Below, one piece after another: positions 37,199 through 46,146 of a stretch of DNA of 64,000 bases. Numbering within the stretch: position 1 is the stretch's first letter; every line of letters begins with the position of its first letter. This DNA is from Primorskyibacter aestuariivivens (lineage in GTDB: Bacteria > Pseudomonadota > Alphaproteobacteria > Rhodobacterales > Rhodobacteraceae). The DNA lies in NCBI RefSeq assembly GCF_028023675.1, contig NZ_JAQIOZ010000014.1, forward strand, positions 1 to 64,000, written 5' to 3'. Under the pieces are notes generated by a model. It was not told where the DNA came from. It was given only the letters and a program-made list of their open reading frames with translations, and did no database searches. The position numbers and the translations under genes were made by a program.

Positions 37199-37257
37199 CC
37201 CGCGACAGAGGGGATTGGACCTGTCAACCGGCAGGACGAAACCTGGGTCGCGGGAGG
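37199..37257 (+). promoter_or_regulatory. Putative riboswitch expression platform helix
   Basis: CCCGCGAC (37199-37206) is exactly complementary to GTCGCGGG (37247-37254). The latter runs into the ribosome site GGGAGG (37252-37257) in front of ATG 37263. Forming this helix would hide part of the ribosome site, so a translational switch is plausible. No U-tract terminator is seen between the aptamer and the start codon. Confidence 0.5.
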
Positions 37258-37262
37258 ATACC

Positions 37263-38546
37263 ATGACCAGAATTGCCGTAATCGGCGCCGGAATTACCGG
37301 CGTGACCACTGCCTCGAGCTTGATGGACAGGGGCTATGACGTCACTATGTTTGATCGCAACCGCTATGCCGCCATGCAGACGTCGTTTGCCAACGGCGGG
37401 CAATTGTCCGCATCAAATGCCGAGACCTGGAACCGGTGGTCCACGGTTTTCAAGGGCATGAAATGGATGATGAAGCGGGGCGCGCCGCTTCTCGTTAACC
37501 CCAAGCCGAGCTGGCACAAATACAGCTGGATGGCCGAGTTTGTGGCGTCGATCCCGCAATACCGGGCAAACACTGTTGAAACGACTCGCATGGCGATTGC
37601 TGCGCGGGGTCTGCTACTGGAAAAGGCGGACCGTCACGGATTTGATTTCGATTGTGAAGATCGCGGTATCTTGCACATCTATACCGACAAGGCCGAATTC
37701 GACCACGCGACTGAGGTGAACAAGCTGCTGGCTGAGGGTGGTTTGGAGCGCCGCGCGGTGGCGCCCGGGGAAGTCCGCCAGATCGAACCCGCACTGAGCG
37801 GCGATTTCTACGGCGGCTACTACACCGAGAGCGATTTCACCGGCGACATTCACCGCTACACGACGGGTCTTGCCAAATCCATCGAGAAGGGTGGGGCGGT
37901 TTTGCGCTTCGGCACCGATGTCGACGCGCTGAATGTGGACAAGAATGAGGTGCGCCTGACCTGGAGCCGGAACAACGAAAGCCAGACCGAAACCTTTGAT
38001 GCCATCGTCGTTTGTGCGGGTGTCGAGAGCCGGGCCATCGCGGCGCAGCTTGGCGACCGGGTGAACGTCTATCCGGTCAAAGGCTATTCGATCACCGTTC
38101 GCCTCGATGATGAGGAAAGCCAGCAGTCTGCGCCCTGGATCAGCTTGCTCGATGACGAGGCCAAGGTCGTGACCAGTCGTCTGGGCAAAGACCGATTCCG
38201 CATCGCCGGCACGGCGGAGTTCAACGGGTATAACCTCGACATTCGGGACGACCGGGTACGCCCGCTGGTGAAGTGGTGCGAACGGTTCTTCCCCGGTGTG
38301 AGCACCGAACACGCCATCCCATGGGCGGGCCTTCGTCCGATGATGCCGAACATGATGCCGAAGGTCGGGCAAGGCGCCCGCGACCGGGTGTTCTACAATA
38401 CCGGGCACGGGCATCTTGGCTGGACCCTGTCTGCCGTCACCGCCGAAATGGTGGCCGAAAAGGTTGCAGAGTCGCGGAGAGTCAACAGTGCTGGTGCCGT
38501 GATCTCAGGTGCAACAGCCCCTCTGCAAGTGCAAGGAGCGGTGTGA
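37263..38546 (+). CDS. FAD-dependent D-amino acid/glycine dehydrogenase (DadA-like)
   Basis: The protein is 427 aa from ATG 37263. The N-terminal AVIGAGITGVTTASSLMDRG is the FAD GxGxxG fold. FANGGQLSASNAETWN and the C-terminal GLRPMMPNMMP and GHGHLGWTLS match DadA-type dehydrogenases, which pass electrons to the respiratory chain. It is the first gene after the glycine riboswitch, so the inferred reaction is glycine (or a D-amino acid) to glyoxylate plus ammonia. It would supply glyoxylate to the BhcC homologue. Its TGA overlaps the next ATG (TGATG). Confidence 0.85.
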   Translation: MTRIAVIGAGITGVTTASSLMDRGYDVTMFDRNRYAAMQTSFANGGQLSASNAETWNRWSTVFKGMKWMMKRGAPLLVNPKPSWHKYSWMAEFVASIPQYRANTVETTRMAIAARGLLLEKADRHGFDFDCEDRGILHIYTDKAEFDHATEVNKLLAEGGLERRAVAPGEVRQIEPALSGDFYGGYYTESDFTGDIHRYTTGLAKSIEKGGAVLRFGTDVDALNVDKNEVRLTWSRNNESQTETFDAIVVCAGVESRAIAAQLGDRVNVYPVKGYSITVRLDDEESQQSAPWISLLDDEAKVVTSRLGKDRFRIAGTAEFNGYNLDIRDDRVRPLVKWCERFFPGVSTEHAIPWAGLRPMMPNMMPKVGQGARDRVFYNTGHGHLGWTLSAVTAEMVAEKVAESRRVNSAGAVISGATAPLQVQGAV

Positions 38547-39499
38547 TGTACGTGCCAACCTTCGACGACATGCTTGCTGCGCACGTCCGGATCGCCCCGC
38601 ACATTCGGCGTACGCCGGTGCGGACATCGGATTATCTGAGTGAATTGGCGGGTTGCGAGCTGTTCTTCAAATGCGAAAACTTTCAGGAACCGGGAGCCTT
38701 CAAGGTGCGCGGGGCCACGAATGCGGTCTTTGGACTAGATGAGGATCAGGCCGCCAAAGGGGTCGCAACGCATTCAAGCGGCAACCATGCGTCGTGCCTG
38801 TCCTACGCAGCCATGTTGCGCGGCATTCCCTGCAACGTGGTCATGCCGCGCACCGCGCCGCAGGCCAAGAAAGACACAGTGAGGCGCTATGGCGGCGTGA
38901 TCACCGAATGTGAGCCCTCGACGACCTCGCGCGAGGCGACCTTCGCCGAGGTGCAGGCCGCGACGGGTGGTGATTTCGTCCACCCCTACAACGATCCGCG
39001 CGTAATCGCGGGGCAGGGCACCTGTTCCAAGGAATTCATGGAGCAGACCAACGGGCTGGATATGGTGGTTGCCCCGATCGGGGGCGGCGGGATGATATCG
39101 GGCACCTGCCTGACGCTGTCGACGCTGGCCCCGGAGACCAAGGTGATTGCCGCCGAGCCCGAAGAGGCCGACGACGCCTATTGCAGCTTCAAGGCGGGTC
39201 ACATCATAGCCGATGATGCGCCCAAGACCATCGCTGACGGTCTGCTGGTGCCGCTCAAGGACCTGACCTGGCATTTCGTGTCGAACCACGTGTCCGAGAT
39301 CTACACCGCCTCGGAACAGGAAATCGTCGATGCGATGAAGCTGATCTGGAAGCACCTGCGCATCGTGATGGAACCCTCGAGCGCCGTGCCGCTCGCCACC
39401 ATTCTCAAGAATCCCGACGCCTTCAAAGGCAAACGCGTCGGCGTGATCATCACCGGCGGCAACGTCGATCTGGACAAACTGCCCTGGATGCAGGGCTGA
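38546..39499 (+). CDS. bhcB: Beta-hydroxyaspartate dehydratase (BhcB-like, PLP fold II)
   Basis: The protein is 317 aa of the serine/threonine dehydratase-like family. The PLP lysine is Lys53 in EPGAFKVRGA, SSGNHA binds the substrate carboxylate, and GGGGMISG binds the PLP phosphate. In the beta-hydroxyaspartate cycle BhcB converts beta-hydroxyaspartate to iminosuccinate. Alone it could be a threonine dehydratase or serine racemase. Position directly before bhcC- and bhcD-like genes decides the call. It is coupled to the FAD gene by a TGATG overlap. Confidence 0.82.
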   Translation: MYVPTFDDMLAAHVRIAPHIRRTPVRTSDYLSELAGCELFFKCENFQEPGAFKVRGATNAVFGLDEDQAAKGVATHSSGNHASCLSYAAMLRGIPCNVVMPRTAPQAKKDTVRRYGGVITECEPSTTSREATFAEVQAATGGDFVHPYNDPRVIAGQGTCSKEFMEQTNGLDMVVAPIGGGGMISGTCLTLSTLAPETKVIAAEPEEADDAYCSFKAGHIIADDAPKTIADGLLVPLKDLTWHFVSNHVSEIYTASEQEIVDAMKLIWKHLRIVMEPSSAVPLATILKNPDAFKGKRVGVIITGGNVDLDKLPWMQG

Positions 39500-39513
39500 A
39501 AAGGAGAATTCCC

Positions 39514-40680
39514 ATGAAAGACATGATTGACCTGGACGCCTACGAGGTTGGTTTCGACATTCCCGCCAAGCCGGGCATGGATGAGGACGATATCCAAACG
39601 CCTGCTCTGGTGCTGGATCTCGACGCGCTTGAACGCAACATCAAGAAGATGGGTGACTATGCCAAGGCGCACGGCATGCGGCACCGCGCTCATGGCAAGA
39701 TGCACAAATCCGTCGACGTGCTGAAGCTGCAAATGGAGCTGGGCGGTGCCGTCGGTGTCTGCTGCCAGAAAGTGTCCGAGGCAGAGGTTTTTGCCCGCGC
39801 GGGCATCAAGGAAATCCTGGTGTCCAATCAGGTCCGGAACCCGGGCAAGATCGAGAGGCTGGTGCAACTGCCCAAGCTGAGCGGTGGCGAGGTGATTGTC
39901 TGTGTCGATGACGTCGCCAACGTGGCGGATCTGTCGGCGGCTGCCGTTAAAGCAGGCACCCAGCTGGGTGTATTCGTGGAAATCGACTGCGGTGCAGGAC
40001 GCTGCGGTGTGACAACGACTCCGGCGGTCGTTGAGATCGCCACGGCTGTCGTCGCGGCGGACAACCTGACCTATCGGGGCATTCAGGCCTATCAGGGCGC
40101 AATGCAGCACATGGACAGTTTCGACGACCGCAAGGCCAAGATCGAAGCAGCGATTGCCCAGGTGCAGGACGCGGTCGACGCGCTGAAAGCCGAAGGGATC
40201 GAAACCGAATTGGTATCAGGCGGTGGCACCGGATCGTATTACTTCGAGAGCAATTCCGGCCTCTACAATGAATTGCAGTGCGGGTCGTATGCCTTCATGG
40301 ATGCCGACTATGGCCGTATTCTCGATCACGAGGGCAAGCGCATCGATGCGGGCGAATGGGAAAACGCCTTCTTCATCCTGACCTCGGTCATGAGCCACGC
40401 CAAGGCCGACAAGGCGATCTGCGACGCAGGCCTCAAGGCGCAATCGGTCGACAGCGGTCTGCCGTTCATCTACGGGCGCGACGACGTGGAATACGTCAAG
40501 TGCTCGGACGAGCACGGCGTGATCGCCGACCCGGACGGCGTCTTGAAGGTCAATGAGAAGCTCAAGCTCGTACCCGGGCACTGCGATCCGACCGCCAATG
40601 TGCATGACTGGTATGTCGGCGTGCGAGGCGGCAAGGTCGAATGCGTCTGGCCGGTTTCGGCGCGCGGGCGGGCTTATTGA
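39514..40680 (+). CDS. bhcC: Beta-hydroxyaspartate aldolase (BhcC-like, D-threonine aldolase family)
   Basis: The protein is 388 aa, starting after an AAGGAGAATTCCC ribosome site. It belongs to the alanine-racemase-fold D-threonine aldolases. The PLP lysine is Lys62 in RAHGKMHKS, with GVCCQKVSEAEVF and GAGRCGV downstream and a C-terminal metal site in PGHCDPTANVHDWYVGVR. BhcC joins glycine and glyoxylate into (2R,3S)-beta-hydroxyaspartate. The N-terminal MKDMIDLDAYEVGFDIPAKPG style matches marine BhcC sequences as I recall them. It would act just after the FAD enzyme. Confidence 0.87.
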   Translation: MKDMIDLDAYEVGFDIPAKPGMDEDDIQTPALVLDLDALERNIKKMGDYAKAHGMRHRAHGKMHKSVDVLKLQMELGGAVGVCCQKVSEAEVFARAGIKEILVSNQVRNPGKIERLVQLPKLSGGEVIVCVDDVANVADLSAAAVKAGTQLGVFVEIDCGAGRCGVTTTPAVVEIATAVVAADNLTYRGIQAYQGAMQHMDSFDDRKAKIEAAIAQVQDAVDALKAEGIETELVSGGGTGSYYFESNSGLYNELQCGSYAFMDADYGRILDHEGKRIDAGEWENAFFILTSVMSHAKADKAICDAGLKAQSVDSGLPFIYGRDDVEYVKCSDEHGVIADPDGVLKVNEKLKLVPGHCDPTANVHDWYVGVRGGKVECVWPVSARGRAY

Positions 40681-40683
40681 TTT

Positions 40684-40741
40684 CGCCGGGGGGCAAGCCC
40701 CCCGGACCCCCCTGCGTATTTGAAAAAGAGTAGAAGGAGCG
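40684..40741 (+). repeat. Rhodobacteraceae-type GC hairpin element inside the operon
   Basis: CCGGGGGG-CAAG-CCCCCCGG, then ACCCCCCTGCGTATTTGAAAAAG and AGTAGAAGGAG, is a form of the intergenic element very common after genes in Rhodobacteraceae. Here it sits between the bhcC and bhcD homologues and also supplies the ribosome site of bhcD. The hairpin may stabilise or partly terminate the message. Confidence 0.55.
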
Positions 40742-40747
40742 GGACGT

Positions 40748-41713
40748 ATGCTCATCGTACCCGAACGGGAAATCGCGGATCTGATGACCCGCGAGGCGGC
40801 GTTTGACGCCGTCGAAAAGGTCTTTGCCGCCATGGCGTCGGGCGACGCCTATAACTTCCCTGTCATACGCGAGGCCATCGGCCACGAAGACGCGCTCTAT
40901 GGCTTCAAGGGCGGTTTCGACCGCGCCGGGCTGACGCTGGGCCTCAAGGCGGGCGGTTATTGGCCCAACAATCTGGAAAAGCGCGGGCTGATCAATCACC
41001 AGTCGACCGTGTTCCTGTTCGATCCCGATACGGGCAAACCGTCTGCCATGGTGGGCGGGAACCTTTTAACCGCCTTGCGCACGGCGGCCGCGTCCTCGGT
41101 GTCGATCAAGCACCTGGCTCGCAAGGACGCAAAGGTCATCGGCATGATCGGCGCGGGCCATCAGGCCACGTTCCAACTCCGCGCCGCTTTGGAACAGCGC
41201 GCCTTCGAGAAGGTCATCGGCTGGAATTACCACCCCGAGATGCTGCCCAACCTAGCCAAGGTTGCCGAAGAGGCCGGCGTTCCGTTCGAGGCTGTCGATC
41301 TGCCCGGAATGGATGAGGCGGATGTCATTATTTCGATCACTTCGGCCTTCTCGCCGTCCCTCATGGCGGATCACGTCAGCCCTGGTACGCACCTTGCCTG
41401 TATGGGGACCGACACGAAGGGCAAACAAGAGGTTGAGGCGGGACTTCTGGCCCGCGCCTCCGTTTTCACCGACGAGGTCGCGCAATCCATCAGCATCGGC
41501 GAAGCGCAGCATGCTATCGCTGAAGGACTGATCAGGGAAAGTGACATTGCCCAGCTGGGCGCCATGATCAACGGCACCCATCCGGGCCGCACGTCAGACG
41601 ATCAGATCACCTTGTACGACGGTACCGGCGTCGGTCTTCAGGACCTTGCTGTCGCTGCGGCGGTCGTCGATCTGGCAGTCGAGCGTGGTATCGCCATCGA
41701 GGTCGATTTCTAG
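40748..41713 (+). CDS. bhcD: Iminosuccinate reductase (BhcD-like, ornithine cyclodeaminase family)
   Basis: The protein is 321 aa of the ornithine cyclodeaminase/mu-crystallin family. A dinucleotide-binding GMIGAGHQATFQLRA is near residue 131. MVGGNLLTALRTAAASSVSI and a C-terminal DGTGVGLQDLAVA complete the pattern. BhcD reduces iminosuccinate to aspartate with NADH. Family members with other roles (alanine dehydrogenase, cyclodeaminase) are possible, but the gene order B-C-D supports this call. A terminator follows, so the riboswitch operon ends here. Confidence 0.85.
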   Translation: MLIVPEREIADLMTREAAFDAVEKVFAAMASGDAYNFPVIREAIGHEDALYGFKGGFDRAGLTLGLKAGGYWPNNLEKRGLINHQSTVFLFDPDTGKPSAMVGGNLLTALRTAAASSVSIKHLARKDAKVIGMIGAGHQATFQLRAALEQRAFEKVIGWNYHPEMLPNLAKVAEEAGVPFEAVDLPGMDEADVIISITSAFSPSLMADHVSPGTHLACMGTDTKGKQEVEAGLLARASVFTDEVAQSISIGEAQHAIAEGLIRESDIAQLGAMINGTHPGRTSDDQITLYDGTGVGLQDLAVAAAVVDLAVERGIAIEVDF

Positions 41714-41743
41714 TCAGTAGTCATCCACGTAAATGATCCATCG

Positions 41744-41777
41744 CAGGCGTCACCATTGGTGGCGCCTGTTCTCGTTT
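41744..41777 (+). terminator. Terminator of the riboswitch operon
   Basis: CAGGCGTCACC (41744-41754) pairs with GGTGGCGCCTG (41758-41768), with one G-U pair and an ATT loop. It is followed by TTCTCGTTT. It lies 31 bases after the bhcD stop and before the catB promoter region. Confidence 0.6.
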
Positions 41778-41810
41778 GAGAAGTGACGCAGGCCCCCTCG
41801 TGTCTCGTCA

Positions 41811-41821
41811 GGGTATCACCC
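41811..41821. promoter_or_regulatory. GGTATC-containing repeat upstream of catB
   Basis: GGGTATCACCC is an inverted repeat (GGGT/ACCC) 82 bases upstream of the catB start codon. Its GGTATCACCC decamer is the exact reverse complement of GGGTGATACC in the catA upstream region (53524-53533). It is a candidate operator for the benzoate operon. Confidence 0.4.
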
Positions 41822-41903
41822 AAGACCCCCCCAATCATCGACAGAATCCGGCTCGGGCGGGCAATCTGCAGCCAATGGAAACCTGTAGATGTGGTGAGCC
41901 CCA

Positions 41904-43052
41904 GTGACCAATATTGACCAGATCGAGACCCTGATCCTCGACATCCCAACCATTCGTGGTCACGTGCTTTCGATGGCCACGATGCGCACGCAAACTGCCG
42001 TGCTCGTCAGGGTCAAGTTCTCGGACGGCTCCGAAGGCATTGGCGAAGGCACGACGATTGGCGGCCTCAGCTATGGTCCGGAAAGCCCTGAAGGCATCCA
42101 GTCGGCGATCGAGACCTATATCGCGCCCGCATTGCTTGGCCGTAACGGCGACGATGTGAATGGTGCGCTCCAGCTGATCGACAAGCTGGTGAAGGGCAAC
42201 CGCATCGCCAAGACTGCCGTCGAGATCGCTCTCTGGGACGGGTTGGGCAAGCGCTTGGGCGTGCCGGTGTCGCAACTTTTCGGCGGAGCCGTTCACGAAC
42301 GTCTACCGGTCGCCTGGACGCTCGCCTCCGGCAACTCCGAAACCGACATCACTGAGGCCCAGGAGATGATCGAAACCCGCCGCCACAACATCTTCAAGTT
42401 GAAGATCGGCAAGCGGTCCGTCCGCGAGGACGTGGCGCATGTGGCGCGGATCAAAGAAGCCGTTGGTGACTCCGCAAGCGTGCGGGTCGACGTGAACACG
42501 GCATGGTCCTTGCAGGACGCACGTTGGGGTCTCAAGGGATTGCAAGAGGCAGGTTGCGAACTTGTCGAACAGCCGGTGCCGGCCCGCTATCGCCGCGCCA
42601 TGGCGGAACTGACCAAAAGCCATGAGATCGCCGTGATGGCGGACGAGGCGCTGAACGGTCCCGAAGACGCCTTGGAAGTCGCATCAGTGCGCGGGGCGGA
42701 TGTCTTCGCGGTCAAGATCGGGCAGTCGGGCGGGCTCAAGCGCGCATCTGAAGTCATCGCCATCGGGCAGGCGGCAGGACTGGGCCTTTACGGCGGCACG
42801 ATGCTGGAAACCGGTCTGAGCACCGCTGCGGCCCTGCAGTTGTTCTCGACCGTCGAAGATCTGGCCTGGGGCACCGAGCTGTTCGGTCCGCTCCTGTTGA
42901 CCGATGAAATCCTCGCCGAGCCGATCATCTACCGCGATTTCTGTGCCGAGGTCCCTAAAGGCGTCGGCATCGGCGCGACGCTCGACCAGGACAAGATCGA
43001 TTTCTTCCGCCGCGATGGCGGCCGGACCATGAAAGCCGTCGCTGGAGAATAG
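41904..43052 (+). CDS. catB: Muconate cycloisomerase (enolase superfamily)
   Basis: The protein is 382 aa from the GTG at 41904. It is a muconate-lactonising enolase-superfamily member. Key features are FKLKIGK (lysine of the KxK motif), VRVDVNTAW and [13 protein letters not shown] (metal-binding Asp and Glu), MADEAL, and [11 protein letters not shown] with the second lysine side. It converts cis,cis-muconate to muconolactone in the ortho-cleavage pathway. It directly precedes benABCD rather than catA. Chloromuconate or mandelate-racemase-type activity cannot be excluded. Confidence 0.88.
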   Translation: MTNIDQIETLILDIPTIRGHVLSMATMRTQTAVLVRVKFSDGSEGIGEGTTIGGLSYGPESPEGIQSAIETYIAPALLGRNGDDVNGALQLIDKLVKGNRIAKTAVEIALWDGLGKRLGVPVSQLFGGAVHERLPVAWTLASGNSETDITEAQEMIETRRHNIFKLKIGKRSVREDVAHVARIKEAVGDSASVRVDVNTAWSLQDARWGLKGLQEAGCELVEQPVPARYRRAMAELTKSHEIAVMADEALNGPEDALEVASVRGADVFAVKIGQSGGLKRASEVIAIGQAAGLGLYGGTMLETGLSTAAALQLFSTVEDLAWGTELFGPLLLTDEILAEPIIYRDFCAEVPKGVGIGATLDQDKIDFFRRDGGRTMKAVAGE

Positions 43053-43125
43053 TCCCGCGACACAGATATCAAACCCAGCCAAAGCGCGTGCCAAAGCGCC
43101 AAGGCAGTCAGGAGGAGGACCAAAA

Positions 43126-44514
43126 ATGTTCACCCAATCCAATCTCGATGAATTCGAAGCGCGGCTCGACGGCGCGATCCAGGACGACCCGGAAAACGGC
43201 GTCTTTCGGTGCCGCCGGGACATCTTCACCGACGAAGAGCTGTTCGAGCTTGAGATCAAGCACATCTTCGAAGGCAACTGGATCTACATGGCGCATGAAA
43301 GCCAGATCCCGAACCCGGGCGACTACTTCACCCTGACCATGGGCCGCACGCCCGTCGTCATCACCCGCGACAAGGACGGCGAGCTGCACGCGCTGGTCAA
43401 TGCCTGTTCGCATCGTGGCGCGCAGCTGTGCCGCTTCAAACGTCGCAACCAGAAGACCTTCACCTGCCCGTTCCACGGCTGGACCTTCTCCAACACCGGC
43501 AAGCTCCTGAAGGTCAAGGACCCAAAGGGCGCGGGCTACCCGGAGCAGTTCAACAAGGACGGCAGCCATGACCTGACCAAAGTTGCCCGGTTTGAGAATT
43601 ACCGTGGCTTCCTGTTCGGCTCGCTCAATGCCGATGTGAAGCCGCTGGAAGAATACCTTGGCGAAGCGCGCAAGATGATCGACATGATCGTCGATCAGGC
43701 CGACGAGGGTCTGGAAGTGCTGCGCGGCTCCTCGACCTACACCTATGACGGCAATTGGAAGCTTCAGGCCGAAAACGGCGCGGATGGCTACCACGTCTCT
43801 GCGGTGCACTGGAACTACGTGGCCACGACCGCGCACCGTACCGATGACGGCAAGGAAGATAACATCAAGGCGACCGACGCCTCCAAATGGGCCAAACAGC
43901 GCGGCGGCTTTCATGCCTACGAGAATGGTCACATCCTGCTCTGGACCGAATGGGCCGACCCGACAAACCGCCCCGGCTATCCGCGTCTGGAGGAATGGAC
44001 GGAGAAGTACGGCAAGACCAAGGCCGAATGGATGGTCGGCGTGCTGCGCAACCTCTGCCTCTATCCCAACGTCTTCCTGATGGACCAGTTCTCCAGCCAG
44101 ATCCGCGTCTTCCGCCCGATCAGCGTGAACGAGACCGAGGTGACCATCTACTGCATCGCGCCCAAAGGCGAGAGTCAGGAAGCCCGCACCCGCCGCATCC
44201 GGCAATACGAAGACTTCTTCAACGCCTCCGGTATGGCAACTCCGGATGACACCGAAGAATTCCGGGCCACGCAGCGCGGCTACGCTGGTGCCGCGCACGC
44301 GAAGTGGAATGACCTGACACGGGGTGCTGTCCAATGGATCGAAGGCCCGGATGAAGACGCCAAGGCCCTGGGCATAAACCCGGTTCTGTCCGGTGCCCGC
44401 ACCGAAGACGAAGGCCTCTTCGTCATTCAACACAGCAACTGGTCCGAGCGGATGGGTGAAGCCATTGCGAAGGAACGCGAAACCGCGCCTCAGGCGTCGG
44501 TCGCAGCCGAGTGA
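43126..44514 (+). CDS. benA: Benzoate 1,2-dioxygenase, large (alpha) subunit
   Basis: The protein is 462 aa behind GGAGGAGGACC. The Rieske cluster ligands are Cys94, His96, Cys114 and His117 ([15 protein letters not shown]). The catalytic-domain segment [18 protein letters not shown] holds mononuclear-iron ligands. With BenB and the BenC reductase it converts benzoate to its cis-1,2-diol. Anthranilate or toluate dioxygenases are close relatives. The full benABCD order and nearby BenE favour benzoate. Confidence 0.93.
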   Translation: MFTQSNLDEFEARLDGAIQDDPENGVFRCRRDIFTDEELFELEIKHIFEGNWIYMAHESQIPNPGDYFTLTMGRTPVVITRDKDGELHALVNACSHRGAQLCRFKRRNQKTFTCPFHGWTFSNTGKLLKVKDPKGAGYPEQFNKDGSHDLTKVARFENYRGFLFGSLNADVKPLEEYLGEARKMIDMIVDQADEGLEVLRGSSTYTYDGNWKLQAENGADGYHVSAVHWNYVATTAHRTDDGKEDNIKATDASKWAKQRGGFHAYENGHILLWTEWADPTNRPGYPRLEEWTEKYGKTKAEWMVGVLRNLCLYPNVFLMDQFSSQIRVFRPISVNETEVTIYCIAPKGESQEARTRRIRQYEDFFNASGMATPDDTEEFRATQRGYAGAAHAKWNDLTRGAVQWIEGPDEDAKALGINPVLSGARTEDEGLFVIQHSNWSERMGEAIAKERETAPQASVAAE

Positions 44515-44520
44515 GGAGGA

Positions 44521-45051
44521 ATGAACATGACTACTGCAACTCTTGAACGCCCCGCAACCGACGCGATGAGCTTCGAGGAAATCCAGGCCTTCCTCTTCGC
44601 CGAGGCCCGCGCTCTGGATGACCGCGACTGGGACACCTGGCTGACCTTCTATCACAAGGACTGTCCGTTCTGGATGCCCACATGGGATGACTTCGACACG
44701 CTGACGGAGGATCCGCAGAACGAGATGTCGCTGATGTACTATCCGAACAAGCAGGGCATCGAAGACCGCGTATTCCGGATCAAGACCGACCGGTCGTCGG
44801 CGACCTCGCTGCCGGAGCCGCGCACCAATCACTACCTGTCGGGCATCGAAGTGCTGAGCCGGGAGGGCAGCGAAATCAAGCTGCGCTTCAACTGGCAAAC
44901 GCTGAGCTATCGCTATGCCGAAACCGATACCCACTGGGGCACGTCGTTCTACACGATCGACGCCAGCGGGCCGAAGCCGCTGATCACCGACAAGAAGGTG
45001 GTCCTGAAGAACGATCACATCCACCACGTGATCGACGTCTACCACGTCTGA
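44521..45051 (+). CDS. benB: Benzoate 1,2-dioxygenase, small (beta) subunit
   Basis: The protein is 176 aa (or 174 if the ATG at 44527 is used) of the SnoaL-like beta subunit fold. It shows the usual EIQAFLFAEARALDDRDWDTWL start and DKKVVLKNDHIHHVIDVYHV end. The beta subunit has no cofactor and builds the alpha3beta3 oxygenase. It lies 6 bases after benA, with the ribosome site GAGGAGGA spanning the junction. Confidence 0.93.
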   Translation: MNMTTATLERPATDAMSFEEIQAFLFAEARALDDRDWDTWLTFYHKDCPFWMPTWDDFDTLTEDPQNEMSLMYYPNKQGIEDRVFRIKTDRSSATSLPEPRTNHYLSGIEVLSREGSEIKLRFNWQTLSYRYAETDTHWGTSFYTIDASGPKPLITDKKVVLKNDHIHHVIDVYHV

Positions 45052-45123
45052 TCCCCGTTCTCCGGGAGACCGAAAACCTCCGCGCATCCACGTCAGGGTG
45101 CGCGGCCAAGGGAGGAGCATGCC

Positions 45124-46146
45124 ATGACGACCTACAACGTTGCCCTGAATTTCGAAGATGGCGTCACGCGCGTCATCCAGTGCGATGACGATGAGAAGGT
45201 GACCGATGCGGCCTTCCGTCAGAAAATCAACCTGCCGATGGACTGCCGGGATGGCGTCTGCGGCACCTGCAAGTGCTTCGTCGAGAAGGGTGAGTACGAG
45301 CTGGAATTTTACATGGACGAGTCGATGAGCGACGAGGAGGCCGAACAAGGCTACGCGCTCACCTGCCAGATGACCCCGGAAAGCGACTGCGTCGTGCGGG
45401 TCCCGGCCTCGTCCGCCATCTGCAAGACCGCGCCCGAGGCTGTCGATGCCGAAGTGCAGGGCGTCGACAAACTTTCCGAGACGTCCTTCGGGCTTCGGGT
45501 GAAACTGGCCAAGCCGATCAACTTCCTACCGGGCCAGTATGTGAACCTGACGGTGCCGGGTACGGACAAACACCGGTCATATTCCTTTTCGTCCGCACCG
45601 GGTGGACAGGAAGCTACCTTCCTGATCCGCAACCTGCAAGGCGGTGTCATGAGCACCTATCTTGGCGCGCAGGCGAAGCCCGGCGACGCTCTAACTGCAA
45701 CCGGTCCCATGGGTGCTTTTTACCTGCGGCCAATCGAGCGCACGCAGGTTTGGCTCGCCGGTGGCACCGGTCTGGCGCCGTTCCTCTCCATGCTGGAACA
45801 GGTGGCTGAGCAGGGAGCAGATCACCCAATCACGCTCTACTATGCCGTGACCCACGCCGCTGACCTCGTGGAACTGGACCGCGTCAACGCGCTTGCTGAA
45901 AAGATCGGCAACGTTACCGTGATCACCATTCTGGCCGCCGAAGAAGACGCGCATGAGCGCAAGGGTTTCGTGACCGATCACCTCAGCGGCGATGACCTGC
46001 ATGACGGGGATTGCGACGTCTACCTGTGCGGCCCGCCGCCGATGGTAGATGCCGTGCGCGCGCATTTCGGGAAACTGGGCGTTGAGCCCGCGAATTTCTA
46101 TTACGAGAAATTCAACCCCACCGAAGAGAAGGCCGAAGCGGCATGA
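45124..46146 (+). CDS. benC: Benzoate 1,2-dioxygenase electron transfer component
   Basis: The protein is 340 aa. The N-terminal plant-type 2Fe-2S ferredoxin domain has ligands Cys41, Cys46, Cys49 and Cys81 (CRDGVCGTC ... C). A ferredoxin-reductase FAD domain (HRSYSFSSAP) and an NAD domain (LAGGTGLAPFLSML, YLCGPPPMVDAV) follow. It passes electrons from NADH to the BenAB Rieske centre. Its stop overlaps the benD start (ATGA). Confidence 0.94.
   Translation: MTTYNVALNFEDGVTRVIQCDDDEKVTDAAFRQKINLPMDCRDGVCGTCKCFVEKGEYELEFYMDESMSDEEAEQGYALTCQMTPESDCVVRVPASSAICKTAPEAVDAEVQGVDKLSETSFGLRVKLAKPINFLPGQYVNLTVPGTDKHRSYSFSSAPGGQEATFLIRNLQGGVMSTYLGAQAKPGDALTATGPMGAFYLRPIERTQVWLAGGTGLAPFLSMLEQVAEQGADHPITLYYAVTHAADLVELDRVNALAEKIGNVTVITILAAEEDAHERKGFVTDHLSGDDLHDGDCDVYLCGPPPMVDAVRAHFGKLGVEPANFYYEKFNPTEEKAEAA

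Noticed and set aside
37159-37262. Second glycine aptamer in tandem
   Set aside because: The stretch after the first aptamer lacks the GCCGAAGG and AGGCAAAAGGAC core strings. It pairs instead into a helix near the ribosome site.
43108-45348. A 746-codon open frame on the reverse strand
   Set aside because: It is antisense to benA, benB and benC, all with clear cofactor motifs. The translated product has no family character.
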